Assembly (NCBI GenBank): GCA_021234155.1
Contig: JAJEKV010000054.1
Span: forward strand, 1,054,001 to 1,118,000
Length of the DNA stretch: 64,000 nt
Origin: Isoetes taiwanensis
Taxonomy: Eukaryota; Streptophyta; Lycopodiopsida; Isoetales; Isoetaceae
Reading direction: 5' to 3'
Below are positions 9,611-20,100 of the stretch, in pieces. The stretch's first letter is position 1. Each line of letters begins with the position of its first letter. The notes beneath the pieces were generated by a model. The model worked only from the letters and a program-made list of their open reading frames with translations, made no database searches and was not told the origin of the DNA. The translations under genes and the position numbers were made by a program.

Positions 9611-10849
9611 CAGAAGCGTGAACAGTAGTTGAGGCAACTACAGTTGAAATAGAAACTGGAACAAGTAACTGAGAAGAGGAGAGTGATGGAGCTACTGTCT
9701 CAATTGAGATGGCCCCACTCGTACCATTAGAAGACATGTTGGGCAATACTAAAGGATTGGGGTGCACCGAAGAAAATAAATTCTCATGAGCCGAAAAAGC
9801 ACCCTCGCAAGCCATTTTGTGTGCATCATTTACATTTATTCTGGGAGAATCTGCAACATATTCTTTCCCAATTCCACCATATACTATGTAAGAACTACCA
9901 GACAAATGTTTTGGCGGGCTGTGACTGGATCTTGTCATCTCCACCAAAAGGGGGAGGGGAAGTTACAGAGCTGAGTAGTCCTTCCCAATAGGCCAATCTC
10001 TAAAAAGATCAAGCATCACTAGATGGAGCACTCAAAGAGCTTTCCAACAAGCTCAAACATGCCCAAAACTGCCATCAGATGCAGAAGTTATGGCTAAAAG
10101 AAAACTGCAGCGAAACCCTAGCACCGCCAAAAGAGGGCTAGGACTGTCAAGTGGATTCTTTCTACCAAAACAGAAGAAACACCATACACCAACGGAAAGG
10201 ACATTCGACAAGCTTTCCCGAGTTATGAGCAAGAAGGCCATCAATTTTCAATTGTAGGTGGCTTTCTATATGACTTGAGACTTTTAAGTTATAACTTTAT
10301 AATAGCCATTATTAAGACATGCTCATTTCTGTAAAATGGAGCTGTACATTTTGTATCTATGTAACCCTTCAGCATGTTAATATATGATCTACAAAATTTA
10401 TCAGATTATCTTTTGTACTTATCTTTGAACCAATGTTTTGGTCTACTTGTAAATAATATTGTGCTTTAGAATGCAATTGGGATGGCAAATAAGATTGTAT
10501 TTTAGAATGCAATTAGGATGTAAATAAGACTATGCAATGTAAATGAGATGTACAACATTTAGCGAAGTAAAAAAGAATTGCATTGAATTGGTTATATTTT
10601 TACAATGATAATGGTTAAACTTCCACAAGTTTGCATTCTCCATTCTTTCTTCTTCTTTTCTTTGCACCCTTTGCACTTTTTTCTGTTTGTGATTTGGAGA
10701 ACTGCATCTTGTGCAAAAATTGCAATATTTTGTGGTAAGCTATCCATGATGATGATCATGCACATCTTCATCAAGCTCATATTGATTGTTTCCCACTTGA
10801 TGCGTAGAAAAATTCACTGAAGCAACTGAAAGATTGTAAACACTACATT
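9611..10849. other. Stretch without a recognisable gene
   Basis: A 240-codon minus-strand open stretch (9225-9947) overlaps the end of the transposase relic antisense and has no motif, so I treat it as a shadow. 10250-10850 is AT-rich with several TGTAAATRAGAT-type near-repeats (10440-10560). Confidence 0.45.
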
Positions 10850-12890
10850 CAAGATCATGTTCCAGCAACTCATATCTGCAGCCTCCAATGAACTTATAAT
10901 ACTTTTCGCTTACCACAACTTCATTCCTACCAAACTTCTGCCCTCAAGGATCCTTATATGCTTTTTGAACAACATATTTCACCTGCATCATTTCAGTATA
11001 TAAAAATCTACCTTTTCTTTGTTGTTAGGCTCAGCATTAACTGCAAAGTTATCTCCAATTACAATAACATCTGACTTCCATTCAAGATCTCCCTCATACA
11101 TAGGACCATCAGCTACTTCATCTTTATATTCAGTACCTGGTTTTAGTTCAGAAAAAATCCATGTGCCTATTGTCTCCTTGTTTGGATACTTGCTGTACTT
11201 ACCAAGCCAACAATTGTGGTAGAAACAAGAATATTTCATGTGTGCTACTTGAGTATGACATGTACTTTGAATAGGCATGATGACATGGAAATGACTTGAT
11301 CCAACCAGAGTTGCACAATCATACCTCTCACTCTTGTCAACTTCATCAATTCCAAATTCCCAAAAAAATCTGTAATTTCACAAACATAGAACAATTTTAA
11401 TTCAAACAAACTATGAACTGCTAACAATGCTTTTGAGATAATAGCTATATCTGTCCTTCCCTTCAATTGTAGAATGCTTTTTGAAACGTCTTGTACAAAA
11501 AACAACTACATCATGTGCATTTCTCAATGGTGTTAAATCCCTTTATAACGTTTCATGAGTTAGTGCCCTCTTAATGACAGCTCCAGCACCATCATCTTCA
11601 CCTATCTCAAGAAATCGCATACATCATACATACAAATACAATAAAAAAAACGAAACATTTAGAATACCTTTGTCATGGTATGAAGCAAAGTAATTCCAAT
11701 TTATTGGAATGCTAGAGTTTTGGTAGTATCTACCAAGGAAATAAAATGGCCTTGCACCTTTAAACTAATGAGAGCATCCATCAGACCACATAATATGTTG
11801 CTTATACTTGATATCTCTGTCTATTAAAAAAATTCCATGTTTGAGCAAGCAGTGTTGCACGAATAAGGTATTATGATCCCTATCATGTAAGATGTAGAAA
11901 TGATCAGATCAGTGTACCGCCTTCTTTTAGCACCACAGCCCCTCCAGTTGCCAGGTGGGTGGCACCTACAGGTTCCACAACGCACTTTGTGTCGTACATG
12001 GCGATGGCTTTGGGATAGATTGCTCCACCCTAAAGTCTCTGTACTATGGTGGCAGGTTATCCACAGGTGCCTGCGCGTTAATGCCTTCCGACACCGCTAT
12101 GATCCTCGCATATCTCCAGTATGCCCGCTCTACCTTTCAGCTGTTGAGACTATTGAGCACTGTCTCTTTGATTGCCCAGAGGTTCAACCAGCACGGTCCT
12201 GGCTACAAGGCTTGTTTAACAGTACTTTGGACTGCCGATGCATCCTCTTGGCGTCCTATCCTAGTGCATGGCCCTCAGCTAAACAGAGGGCTTGGTTCTG
12301 GTTGGCTCCTTTGGTCGATATGGGAGCGTCGCAGACACCACATCTTCCAAGGCATTTATTCATCTGCACATGGTGTTATTATGATGGCCCAGAAAAAGAT
12401 ACTGACAGCCTATGAGTGCTCCTCTCTTGATTCAGAAATGATGGAATGCATCTGGATTCAGTATCTTCGAATTGATTCTTATCGTTAGTCTTCCTTTCTG
12501 GAGTAAGTACATTGTGCTCCAGGCTCGTGCTCCTGTGGCATCTTCTTTGTGCTTACACAGTTAGATGAGACATGTAAACTTTGTACTTTTCATCTGATTA
12601 ATATATTTCTTGGCTTTCGTCCGTAAAAAAAAAAAAAAAAAAGGATGTAGAAATGAGTCTCTTTAATAATTCTTCTTTCACTCTAATTCTTATTGGATTT
12701 TAAAAGTATAATTCTCAGTCAAATCGATCACTAATACAATAAATTGTTTGGACTGCCACCTTCCCGTATAGTTGTGGGATGAACTCCTCACGACTGTCTT
12801 TGCATTCTCAAAAATCTCAGCAATATTTGTTGATTTGTAAACCAATTTGGTTACTGGTTTCTTAGAAATCTTATAACTTCCCTTAGAACA
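10850..12890 (-). pseudogene. Unclassified transposon-type protein relic with BAH-like C-terminus, split by a LINE
   Basis: On the minus strand, 11278-10988 encodes GTWIFSELKPGTEY, then EGDLEWKSDVIVIGDNFAV and NKEKVDFYILK. After a TGATGCAG acceptor near 10980 the next frame gives VVQKAYKDP and EVVVSEKYYKFIGGCRYELL. Further upstream (12890-12690) the minus strand encodes NAKTVVRSSSHNYTGRWQ and a hydrophobic tail. The DVIxxGDNxAV...DFYILxC...YYxxxG...YxLL arrangement resembles the BAH/Tudor-like tail of plant transposon-encoded proteins; the family is not identified. It is interrupted by a LINE insertion (11904-12643), and its upstream end is cut by another LINE at about 12891. Confidence 0.4.
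11904..12643 (+). mobile_element. 5'-truncated LINE with 13-bp target duplication
   Basis: A 740-bp insertion ending in a poly(A) run (12625-12642) and bounded by GATGTAGAAATGA at 11891-11903 and 12644-12656. It encodes the C-terminal end of a plant L1-type ORF2. One frame has the zinc-binding RVT domain (LLHPKVSVLWWQVIHRCL, then C-x-x-C-x-H spacing with VETIEHCLFDCP). After a frameshift near 12230 another reads LLWSIWERRRHHIFQG, the usual L-W-x-I-W-x-x-R-N/H end. The flanks, poly(A) and truncation together show target-primed reverse transcription. Confidence 0.9.
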
Positions 12891-15303
12891 GGGGCAGACA
12901 GGTGCTTTGGGAGACCTCCCCACGCCAGAGATCAGAGGCCGCAACCTTTCCGCGTAACAGATGGTTTGATGCTGGATCAGGATACGCGAGCTCAGGTCAC
13001 CAGCCATTACCGCGCCTTCCTCAAGGAAACAAAGGCAAGGTACCTGGCAAGGCACCAATGAGAAATGTTCGGCCTACTAGACGCCCACCCGATGACTTTC
13101 TGGCGCAGGGTACTCTGCAGGCCAACACAGCCTACGGGGAACATCACGACGGTGCAATGGGAGCGCACTGCAATGCCTTTATGATCCCCCGAATACGGAC
13201 AGATGTGCCCCCTCAAGAATATCCGGCTCCAATGGCGGTGATCCACGAGAAGAAGATGTCGAAGAGGGGCTGCGGCGCTGGCTAATGGGAAGGCGGACTT
13301 AGATGGCACAAGGCGGAGTTGCTCAAGTGGGCGGGGACAGCCCATGGTGCCCGATCCTTGCTGCACTATTCAACAGCTGCAAGAAGAGGTTTTCCCGATC
13401 ATGGACCACAAAGCGGGGTTGTTCCGATCTACAAAGCGCGGGGACCCACAATTTGTCCGACCAATTACCGAACCATCATGATGGTCAGCTTTCGGTGTTT
13501 GCCAAGCTATGCGTGGGCATTCTCGAACAAAGAGGTAACCCGGATGGGCGAGGTCATGGAAGTCGGGGCACTTACCGGCAAAGCTTCGACCCGGACATTC
13601 GACCATTGATCACATCTTCACACTCGGGGCCACAGTGGGGGCGGCCAGGAACCGTCGGGAGGACCTATCATCTTCTTTTATGGACTTTGCAAAAGCTTTC
13701 GACCACGATGCAGGGGAAAGTTGTGGGCGAGATTGTACCATCCGGGGCTCCCTATGGATCTGCTTGAACGCAGCGGTGTCTGCATCTGGAGCCGCACAGC
13801 CGCATGCAACCTGAAGGACCAGATCATTTGCCGCCAGCATTGGAGTTAGGCAAGGTTGTCCTCTCTCACCCACACTCTTTGGACTTTACATTGACCAGGT
13901 TGGAAGCCCCGACTTGCTTTGCCAATGGGGAGGGTATACTGACTCTTGCATCGGGTCATCCGGCGACTCATCTATGTGGATGATGTGGACCTCTTGGCCC
14001 ATACACCGAGGGCATGCAGACACACCTAGATGCCCAGGCACATTCGCGCCCAGCGATGGACATACGTGTCAACCTCGGCCAAGACTAAGGTAATCCTCAT
14101 ATCCTCCTCCGTCATCCAAAGCACCTCCCAAGCACTTATCGTAAGGCGGATGGTAGAGGTCACACCCGGCTACAAGTACACGGGGGTGGAATTTTCGCCC
14201 TCAATGTATTGGGATGCATCCATTCGCCGGGTGACCGCAGTTGAAAGGCGTTATGCGCAATGCAAAATAATAGTCACAGGCGTAGTTTGTATGATCGGGG
14301 CCACCAAATACATTTGTTCCGCACCGGGTGGAGCCGGGCCAGGAGGTGTGGGGCCCAATGGTGTCTTTGGCGACTTGGAACGACTTAGAGCAGGTCCAGA
14401 TCAGTTCCATATCAGATCTTGTTGCAGGAGACATGATTCATGCCCCTGCAGCATGCGGCCCTCGATAGACACATTGTTTATTTCCAGAAGGTGGCCAGCA
14501 TGGGCGACACTCGGCTCCCGCACTTGGCTTACGCTGTGGCGATGAGCCCGCAACGACTCAGGGCTTGTTGGAAGGACAAGAGAGCCCAGTGGCTGGCGCG
14601 CTGGAACGTAGACGCACATAGGTGCGTCCAAAGCGCATGCACCCGGTCGGGATAGGCTGAGGGGTACTTGGACTCTTGTTTCCTGGGGAAGCTCTGGGAC
14701 CACCATGCTCTGGAACAGGTAAAGATGGCACACTACAAACAGCACATAAACCCCACCCTGGTTCGAGGCCCACAGCTCTACCTGCGTTCTCAGTTGCCCA
14801 TGAAGAAGCGCAGGATCATCGCGTCCATTCGAACAGGGGCCCACCATCTTCGGCTTGAGACGGGTCGGTGGGTTGGAGAGCTGCCCCAGACGGCTTTATC
14901 GGTGTTGCCGGCTGGGGTTGTTGAGGATGAAAGCCATGCCTTCCGTACGTCCAATAGTATAGTCGATTCGGCTCGCTACGCTCTCTTGGTGCGACCTGTT
15001 GCGCCTGCCACGACGAAGCTACTCAAGACGCCGTCGCCGGGCGATCCCTTGGCTCCTACCTCCAGGAGGTTTTGGATCTGCGGACTCACCTCTGCCCCCG
15101 GCGCCTACCTGAGGTGCTGGGAATTCATATGTATATGTATATTTGTACAGCTGCCAGCAGGCTTGTTGCTGCGACGATTTTTCCCTCGTGGGGGGGTGGT
15201 TTAATCCGGGTAGCAACGGGCTTGCTGCACCCGTGTAATTTGGGTCCCATAGGCCGATTGGCCTCCGCGGACGATAAAAGAATCTTCCTTCCTTCCTTCC
15301 TTA
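12891..15303 (+). mobile_element. Degenerate LINE with (TTCC)n tail
   Basis: Plus-strand frames, broken by many shifts, give in order: a pre-RT region (about 13000-13280), VVPIYKARGPTICPTNYRTI (13420), KAFDH (13690), a GVRQGCPLSPTLFGLYIDQV block (13845-13900), a damaged YxDD region (about 13975), and KTKVILISSS (14085). These are reverse-transcriptase blocks in correct order. From 14700 a clean frame reads KMAHYKQHINPTL, SQLPMKKRRIIASIRTGAHH and LRLETGRWVGELPQ, a C-terminal module also seen at 22905 (+) and 15463-15750 (-). The 3' end is a conserved GGACGATAAA followed by a TTCC simple repeat rather than poly(A), as in RTE-like clades. GC content is clearly higher than its neighbours. Clade assignment is tentative. 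Confidence 0.65.
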
Positions 15304-15462
15304 TCATCAGGTCCCTCCACATACTCATAGCCTACAATAATAAACATTTTCTTATTTTTTTATTTTTTTTATTTATTTATGTCTAATGCTCTCTAAGGGA
15401 AAGAGAGGCCATGAAGCAATATCAAGTCAATTACAAATTCAGCAATAGTGATCGATGTGTAT

Positions 15463-15750
15463 CTACTGTTTGCAGATATAAAGTCCTAATTCTATAGGAG
15501 TCATATCTAACAATGAATAGTAATCTGTATCATGTATACCAAATTTCTCCGTGATGTGTGTATACCCTGGGCATTGTATGAACATGTGGTGCTCGTCTTC
15601 CACATTGCCAGAGTCACAGATTTTGCATAGCCTTGCTTTCCTACGTGTTTTAGACCATCTGCCAACCTCTATTTCCAATCGGTGTGAGCTAGTTCGGTAT
15701 CTGGCTATAATCTGTTTACGGAACTTAGGGGTATTGTTTTTCAAAATCAA
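15463..15750 (-). pseudogene. LINE C-terminal domain fragment
   Basis: A minus-strand frame reads FRKQIIARYRTSSHRLEIEV, then GRWSKTRRKARLCKIC and EDEHHMFIQCP. It shares R-T-x-x-H-x-L-x-x-E-x-G-R-W with the LINE at 14830-14880 and adds the C-x-x-C...E-D-E-x-H...C-P zinc-binding end that is decayed there. Orientation is opposite to the neighbouring LINE, so it comes from a separate insertion. Confidence 0.65.
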
Positions 15751-15944
15751 ACTGTGTTTTCAAGATCAGACTTTTAGACTTCTAGTAAAGCGTTTAGATA
15801 GAACTTATGGATTGTTGACTAATAGCATCTGGAGCATCTATTTCATGCATTGAATCTATTCATTCTTTTATTCCAGAAGCTTTTCTATTACGTCTTTACA
15901 GAAACTGGAATATGTCTTTGCTAGGGTTTTTTCCCCGAAAACCC

Positions 15945-16050
15945 TTGATAGCAGGGGGTTTTTAATCCGGACAGTAACAAGTCTGTTGTGCTCCTTTATT
16001 GTGTCCCACGGCTGATTGACATTCATGGACGATAAATTCAATTCAATTCA
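15945..16050 (+). repeat. LINE 3'-end fragment with (AATTC)n tail
   Basis: Matches the 3' end of the LINE above (15182-15303): GGGGGTTTTTAATCCGGACAG, then CACGGCTGATTGACATTCAT, then GGACGATAAA followed by an AATTC repeat where the other copy has TTCC. Same family, different tail repeat. Confidence 0.7.
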
Positions 16051-17258
16051 GTAAATTATATCTTGTAGAAGCTGGAATATGTAATCTCTATATTAAAATG
16101 CAATAAAAGCTACCTTGACTAGCTTAGGTGATTCATGTATGCAGGAGAAATTAGAGTTTTACAACAATATAAATGCTAATTTATAGATTTGTTAAACTTA
16201 TAGGATGTTGTGATGTTAAGTCTCCAGTTTTGTATAATCTGAAATTAATAGAATGATGGAAATTAATAGGCATTCAATTTTTTTCCATATATAAAATGCA
16301 CTGATAGAATTAAATTTCAAGCTGCACAATGACAATAATTTCTCACAATTCGTCAAAACTATTATATTTGACTAATTTTTATTGAACTTTGGACATGTAA
16401 AAAACCAACTAGTGAACTATATACAATCGTGGTTAGCCATACAAAAATGCAAAGGCCTTGATATTTGTGTAACTTTAGCCAACCAAAATCTTAGTGACGA
16501 AGATATAGCTCCCTTAAAATTTACAATCATTTTATTATGGGACAAAAAGATGTGTTCCAGTTTCGCGATGAATGGCAAACTGAAACATACCATATTTAGA
16601 ACCTATACACTGCCCTTTTTTACATCTTAATGTCATGGTTTTTGCCAAATTGAAGTCATTTATCAGAACATGAGAGTATTTGCTCAAGTTCAACTCTTTG
16701 GAAGAATATTGTGGTGCTTTGGAAGAATCTTAATTGCATGTTATCATGTAAAAAAAACAGTTGTTCATTGTAGGTACAACTGTTCGTTGCCATAAAAAAC
16801 TATTATCAATGAAGTATTTATTGTCATAGACTTTACAAATAACGTGGTTATATTAGGGTGTTATGTATATGGAAGTTTTTATGTAGCTAGTGCAATTCTT
16901 TTGAGTAATGTACAAAAAATAATTATTATTGTTTTTAATGGCATGGTAAACATTAATTTTATGCAATTCTTGCTCTCACTTCATTTATGATAGCAATATC
17001 TCATACCACCAACAAAAAGCTATGCTTCAACACCATCGGCATGCAGGTCAAGATGATGGTGGCCCATTCGTGAAAAAAGTTGTGCTTCAACACCACTAAC
17101 ACGCACATCACGGGATGCTAGGTCAAGACAATGGTGACCTATTTTGAAATAACCTCCTCAACCACCCAAAAACAAGCAAACACAACCTCGGGCCATTGGA
17201 GGTCAACCCTTCATGTACAACACCTTGTTTCTTTTAATTAGATTGTGAGAACACGTCG
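16051..17258. other. AT-rich stretch without a recognisable gene
   Basis: Nothing recognisable to about 17000. At 17017-17080 and 17081-17150 two diverged ~65-bp direct repeats share GTGCTTCAACACCA and AGGTCAAGAxxATGGTG. Confidence 0.5.
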
Positions 17259-17588
17259 TTGCGACCTTATACAAAGCAAGGTTGTGCAAAAGATATGGCA
17301 GATATAGGTTGTACAAATGTACACTCACCTAGTGCATTTTTGTGCATGAACGGAATGGCAATAGGAGGATTATTTGATGCGGAAGAACATAAAGTATCGT
17401 GGGGAGCAGGTGGTGATAAAGTTTTTGGGGTAGATAGTAAAAACTTGGACGGCAATTTGAAGGCAGATTGTAAGGGGAGCTTTCATAAAAATAGAAATAG
17501 AAAAAATAGGAACGTTACTGTCTTGTGTGCAGGGAGCAGATGCTTGTTGGCTCATCCCTCAAAGAAAAATAAAGATGAAAGCATGTGA
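17259..17588 (+). CDS. Hypothetical 109-residue open frame
   Basis: Starts ATG at 17259 and ends TGA. The product is Gly-, Asn- and Lys-rich with five scattered cysteines and no known domain, signal peptide or membrane segment. No promoter or intron signal supports it. It could equally be chance in a region of local duplications. Function unknown. Confidence 0.15.
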   Translation: MRPYTKQGCAKDMADIGCTNVHSPSAFLCMNGMAIGGLFDAEEHKVSWGAGGDKVFGVDSKNLDGNLKADCKGSFHKNRNRKNRNVTVLCAGSRCLLAHPSKKNKDESM

Positions 17589-17722
17589 AATTTTCCGATT
17601 GCATAAAAGAATTGAATGGGAATACCACAATAGTGAGAAGACAATGCTCTCCAGAAAGAAAATAGAATTGTTTGCAAGATAGAACCATGCCTTTCAGATG
17701 AATATATTCTGGCAAAGGGATT

Positions 17723-18083
17723 TCATTGAGTGCAACTGCACTCAGCTCTTTGGTCGGAAAGTTTGCAAGAAAGAGATGAACTGAAAAAATTGTCTTAGGC
17801 GGTGAAACATGAAAGGGTGCCAAAGGGATGACTAAGGAGTTTGGCACTATTGAGTGAGTGCCTAAATGGTCCACAGGGCACTATTTAGTTGGTTTCTTAG
17901 ATGAAGTAGAGGAGTTTAATATTGTGGCAAAATGGTGTCATTGAGTGCAACTGCGCTGAGCTCTTCCGTTGAAAGTTTGCAAGAAAGAGATGAACTGAAA
18001 AATTCGTCTAGGCCGTGAAACATGAGAAGGTGCCAAAAGAATGACTAAGGATTTTGGCACTTTGCAGTGAATGCGTAAATGGG
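17723..18083. repeat. ~147-bp duplication, 215-bp spacing
   Basis: TCATTGAGTGCAACTGC at 17723 recurs at 17938. Similarity runs through GTTTGCAAGAAAGAGATGAA and GTGAAACATGA to TAAATGG (about 17870 and 18083). The copies are roughly 85% alike by eye. Confidence 0.8.
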
Positions 18084-18197
18084 TTGGTTTCACGACATTT
18101 GTCTAGTAGAATAGAATAGGATAAAATAAATGGGTTGGTTTCACGACATTTGTGTAGTAGAATAGAATAGAATAGAATGAAATAGAATAGAGTAGAA
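18084..18197. repeat. 51-bp tandem unit and AATAG microsatellite
   Basis: GGGTTGGTTTCACGACATTT occurs at 18081 and again at 18132. Each is followed by GTAGAATAGAATAG-type pentanucleotide repeats, reaching TAGAA at 18193-18197. Confidence 0.85.
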
Positions 18198-18395
18198 ATA
18201 AGCAACAAAAATTCGAAGAAAACGATCCGTTGGAGAAGGGCATTCCGTTAAATACTAAAAACTGAAGGGCATTGTGTAAAAGTTAAAATTCTACGAGAAG
18301 ATGTACGTTGACCAAGGGCATTTGGTAAAATAATAAAAACTCAGGGGCATTTGGTGAAATTCAGCAAAACATAAGGGCATTTTGTAGTTTTTCCC
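18198..18395. repeat. Left 198-bp direct repeat
   Basis: Runs from ATAAGCAAC to TTTTTCCC. Identical by eye to 19732-19929. GGGCATT motifs at about 18238, 18268, 18318, 18342 and 18373. Confidence 0.9.
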
Positions 18396-18583
18396 TTAAA
18401 CAAATTAATGAAATGCCCTTGCACAACATAACGTTAATTGTTTACAAATGTGAATGCTATAAAATTCAGTAATACCCTTAAGTTTTAGCATAACAAAGCA
18501 AATGCATAATGAGTCTTCAAAACATACACAAATCTCACATAATGAGTCTTCAAGTACAGTAATCACCATGGACACATTGCCAA

Positions 18584-19722
18584 TTAGATAGGTGCTCTGC
18601 ATGTCCGTGAATTATGGTCCCTTCCCTTGCATCTACCACAACGATGAATTTCCTTCACTTCTTCTTCACCCCTACGAATCCTCTTCGTCCTTGGGCGCCC
18701 TGGAGGTCGCCTTGTTGCTGGAGGCAACATCGTACCTAGAACAGTAGGAACAATAATAGGGTGCATGATCTCCCTATAGGTTATAGAGTAGGAAGTGAGT
18801 AGAAAAGCTTGGTGTGCATAGCTCTGGACACGCTCATTCCTATATAGTATTGCACATGCTGCATGGGCACAAGGAATACCCTCTTGTTGCCATTCACTGC
18901 AAGAACACGTTCTCATCCTCAAATCAACAATCCTAGATTTTGATGACAATATCTCATACTCGATTCGATGTTTTGCCCATACTGGTATGAGCGTCCACGG
19001 TCACATGCTTTCTTCACATCACGCTCAGCACGAGGAGTTAATGCCAAATGTGCATACTGGCCTGCCTCCATTATGAATGAACCTGCTTCACGCCGGCGGT
19101 CTAGGAACCATGTCATTAGCTTATGTCGGATTAACTCGAACATAGCTAGTATAGGCAACTCCCTAGGTTCACGCAACCAAGAATTCAGAGATTCTGCAAT
19201 ATTAGAGGTTAAATGACCATACCTCTGTCCCTTGAATTTTGAGTTTGCCCAATGAACAGGATCAGCTGCAGCAAGAATCCAAATGGTAGCTTGAGCATTA
19301 GCGGCCCGCATTTCACTGATAACCTCATCATATCCCTCTACAGTATTGGCACGTGCTGCATTCCATAGCAAATTAACAAGTGATGTACTCTTGAAGACCC
19401 TCCTAAAATTGTCAGCCAGATGACGCAAACAATAAGCATGAGGAACTCCAGGCCCAAAAATAAGCTCAACGCCCTCCACCAAACCTTTCTGCCTGTCTGA
19501 AATGAAGGTAACTTGTTGCATATGATGCATACAATTCTTTAAGTTTTGAAGGAACCATACCCAATTATCATCATTTTCAGCATTGACTACGGCAAAAGCA
19601 ATTGGAAATAATCCATCATTTCCATCTATTGCTGTGGCTGTTAGAAGTATACCAAGATACCGTCCCTTCAAATGTGTGCCATCCAAACCTACTACTGGTC
19701 TGCAAAAAGCGAAGCCCTTCAA
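18584..19722 (-). pseudogene. MuDR/MULE transposase, truncated and frameshifted
   Basis: The first frame (19722-18919) has the MULE DDE core: D14 in VVGLDGTHLKG, D76 in VTFISDRQKG, the CLRHLADNF block at 98-106, and E177 in SNIAESLNSW. A +1 shift near 18955 moves to the second frame (to 18584), which carries a SWIM zinc finger (CSCSEWQQEGIPCAHA), a GRPRTKR basic run and a C-terminal zinc knuckle (CGRCKGRDHNSRTC). The protein would bind MULE termini and cut and paste the element. About 300 N-terminal residues usual in the family are missing at the right repeat. One frameshift and otherwise open frames suggest recent decay. Confidence 0.9.
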
Positions 19723-19731
19723 ACTAGCATT

Positions 19732-19929
19732 ATAAGCAACAAAAATTCGAAGAAAACGATCCGTTGGAGAAGGGCATTCCGTTAAATACTAAAAACTGAA
19801 GGGCATTGTGTAAAAGTTAAAATTCTACGAGAAGATGTACGTTGACCAAGGGCATTTGGTAAAATAATAAAAACTCAGGGGCATTTGGTGAAATTCAGCA
19901 AAACATAAGGGCATTTTGTAGTTTTTCCC
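19732..19929. repeat. Right 198-bp direct repeat
   Basis: Identical by eye to 18198-18395. Its left edge truncates the MULE reading frame (minus strand) just upstream of the residue string LKGFAFCRP. Confidence 0.9.
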
Positions 19930-20100
19930 TAGAATAAAATAGATAGAGTAGAAAAGTGCCAATGTGGCAACTCAAGGAGTGCCAGGTCGTGCTGCTTTCC
20001 ATTCGAAGCTCGGCTATGGAGATAAACATTTTTTTGCAGCCGTCATTCTCGTGTTTGCTGCCATGTGTTGTGGCTATATTATGATTCTGCCCGAGGTTAG

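Larger units (their letters stand above)
18198..19929 (-). mobile_element. MULE transposase fragment between identical 198-bp direct repeats
   Basis: 18198-18395 and 19732-19929 are direct repeats of equal length with no difference that I can see. The whole unit is bounded by TAGAA on both sides (18193-18197, 19930-19934). Inside lies an antisense MULE transposase lacking its N-terminus. MULEs end in inverted, not direct, repeats, so this layout is abnormal. Each 198-bp repeat holds five AGGGCATT/GGGGCATT motifs, and the opposite orientation (AAATGCCCTT) occurs at 18412. Such subterminal clusters are usual transposase-binding sites in DNA transposons. Confidence 0.6.

Noticed and set aside
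9225-9947. 240-codon minus-strand open stretch
   Set aside because: Antisense to the readable C-terminal blocks of the DUF7869-like relic at 9225-9600, and without any motif. Treated as a shadow.
14401-14847. Minus-strand open stretches of up to 148 codons
   Set aside because: Antisense to a GC-rich LINE whose plus-strand blocks are recognisable.
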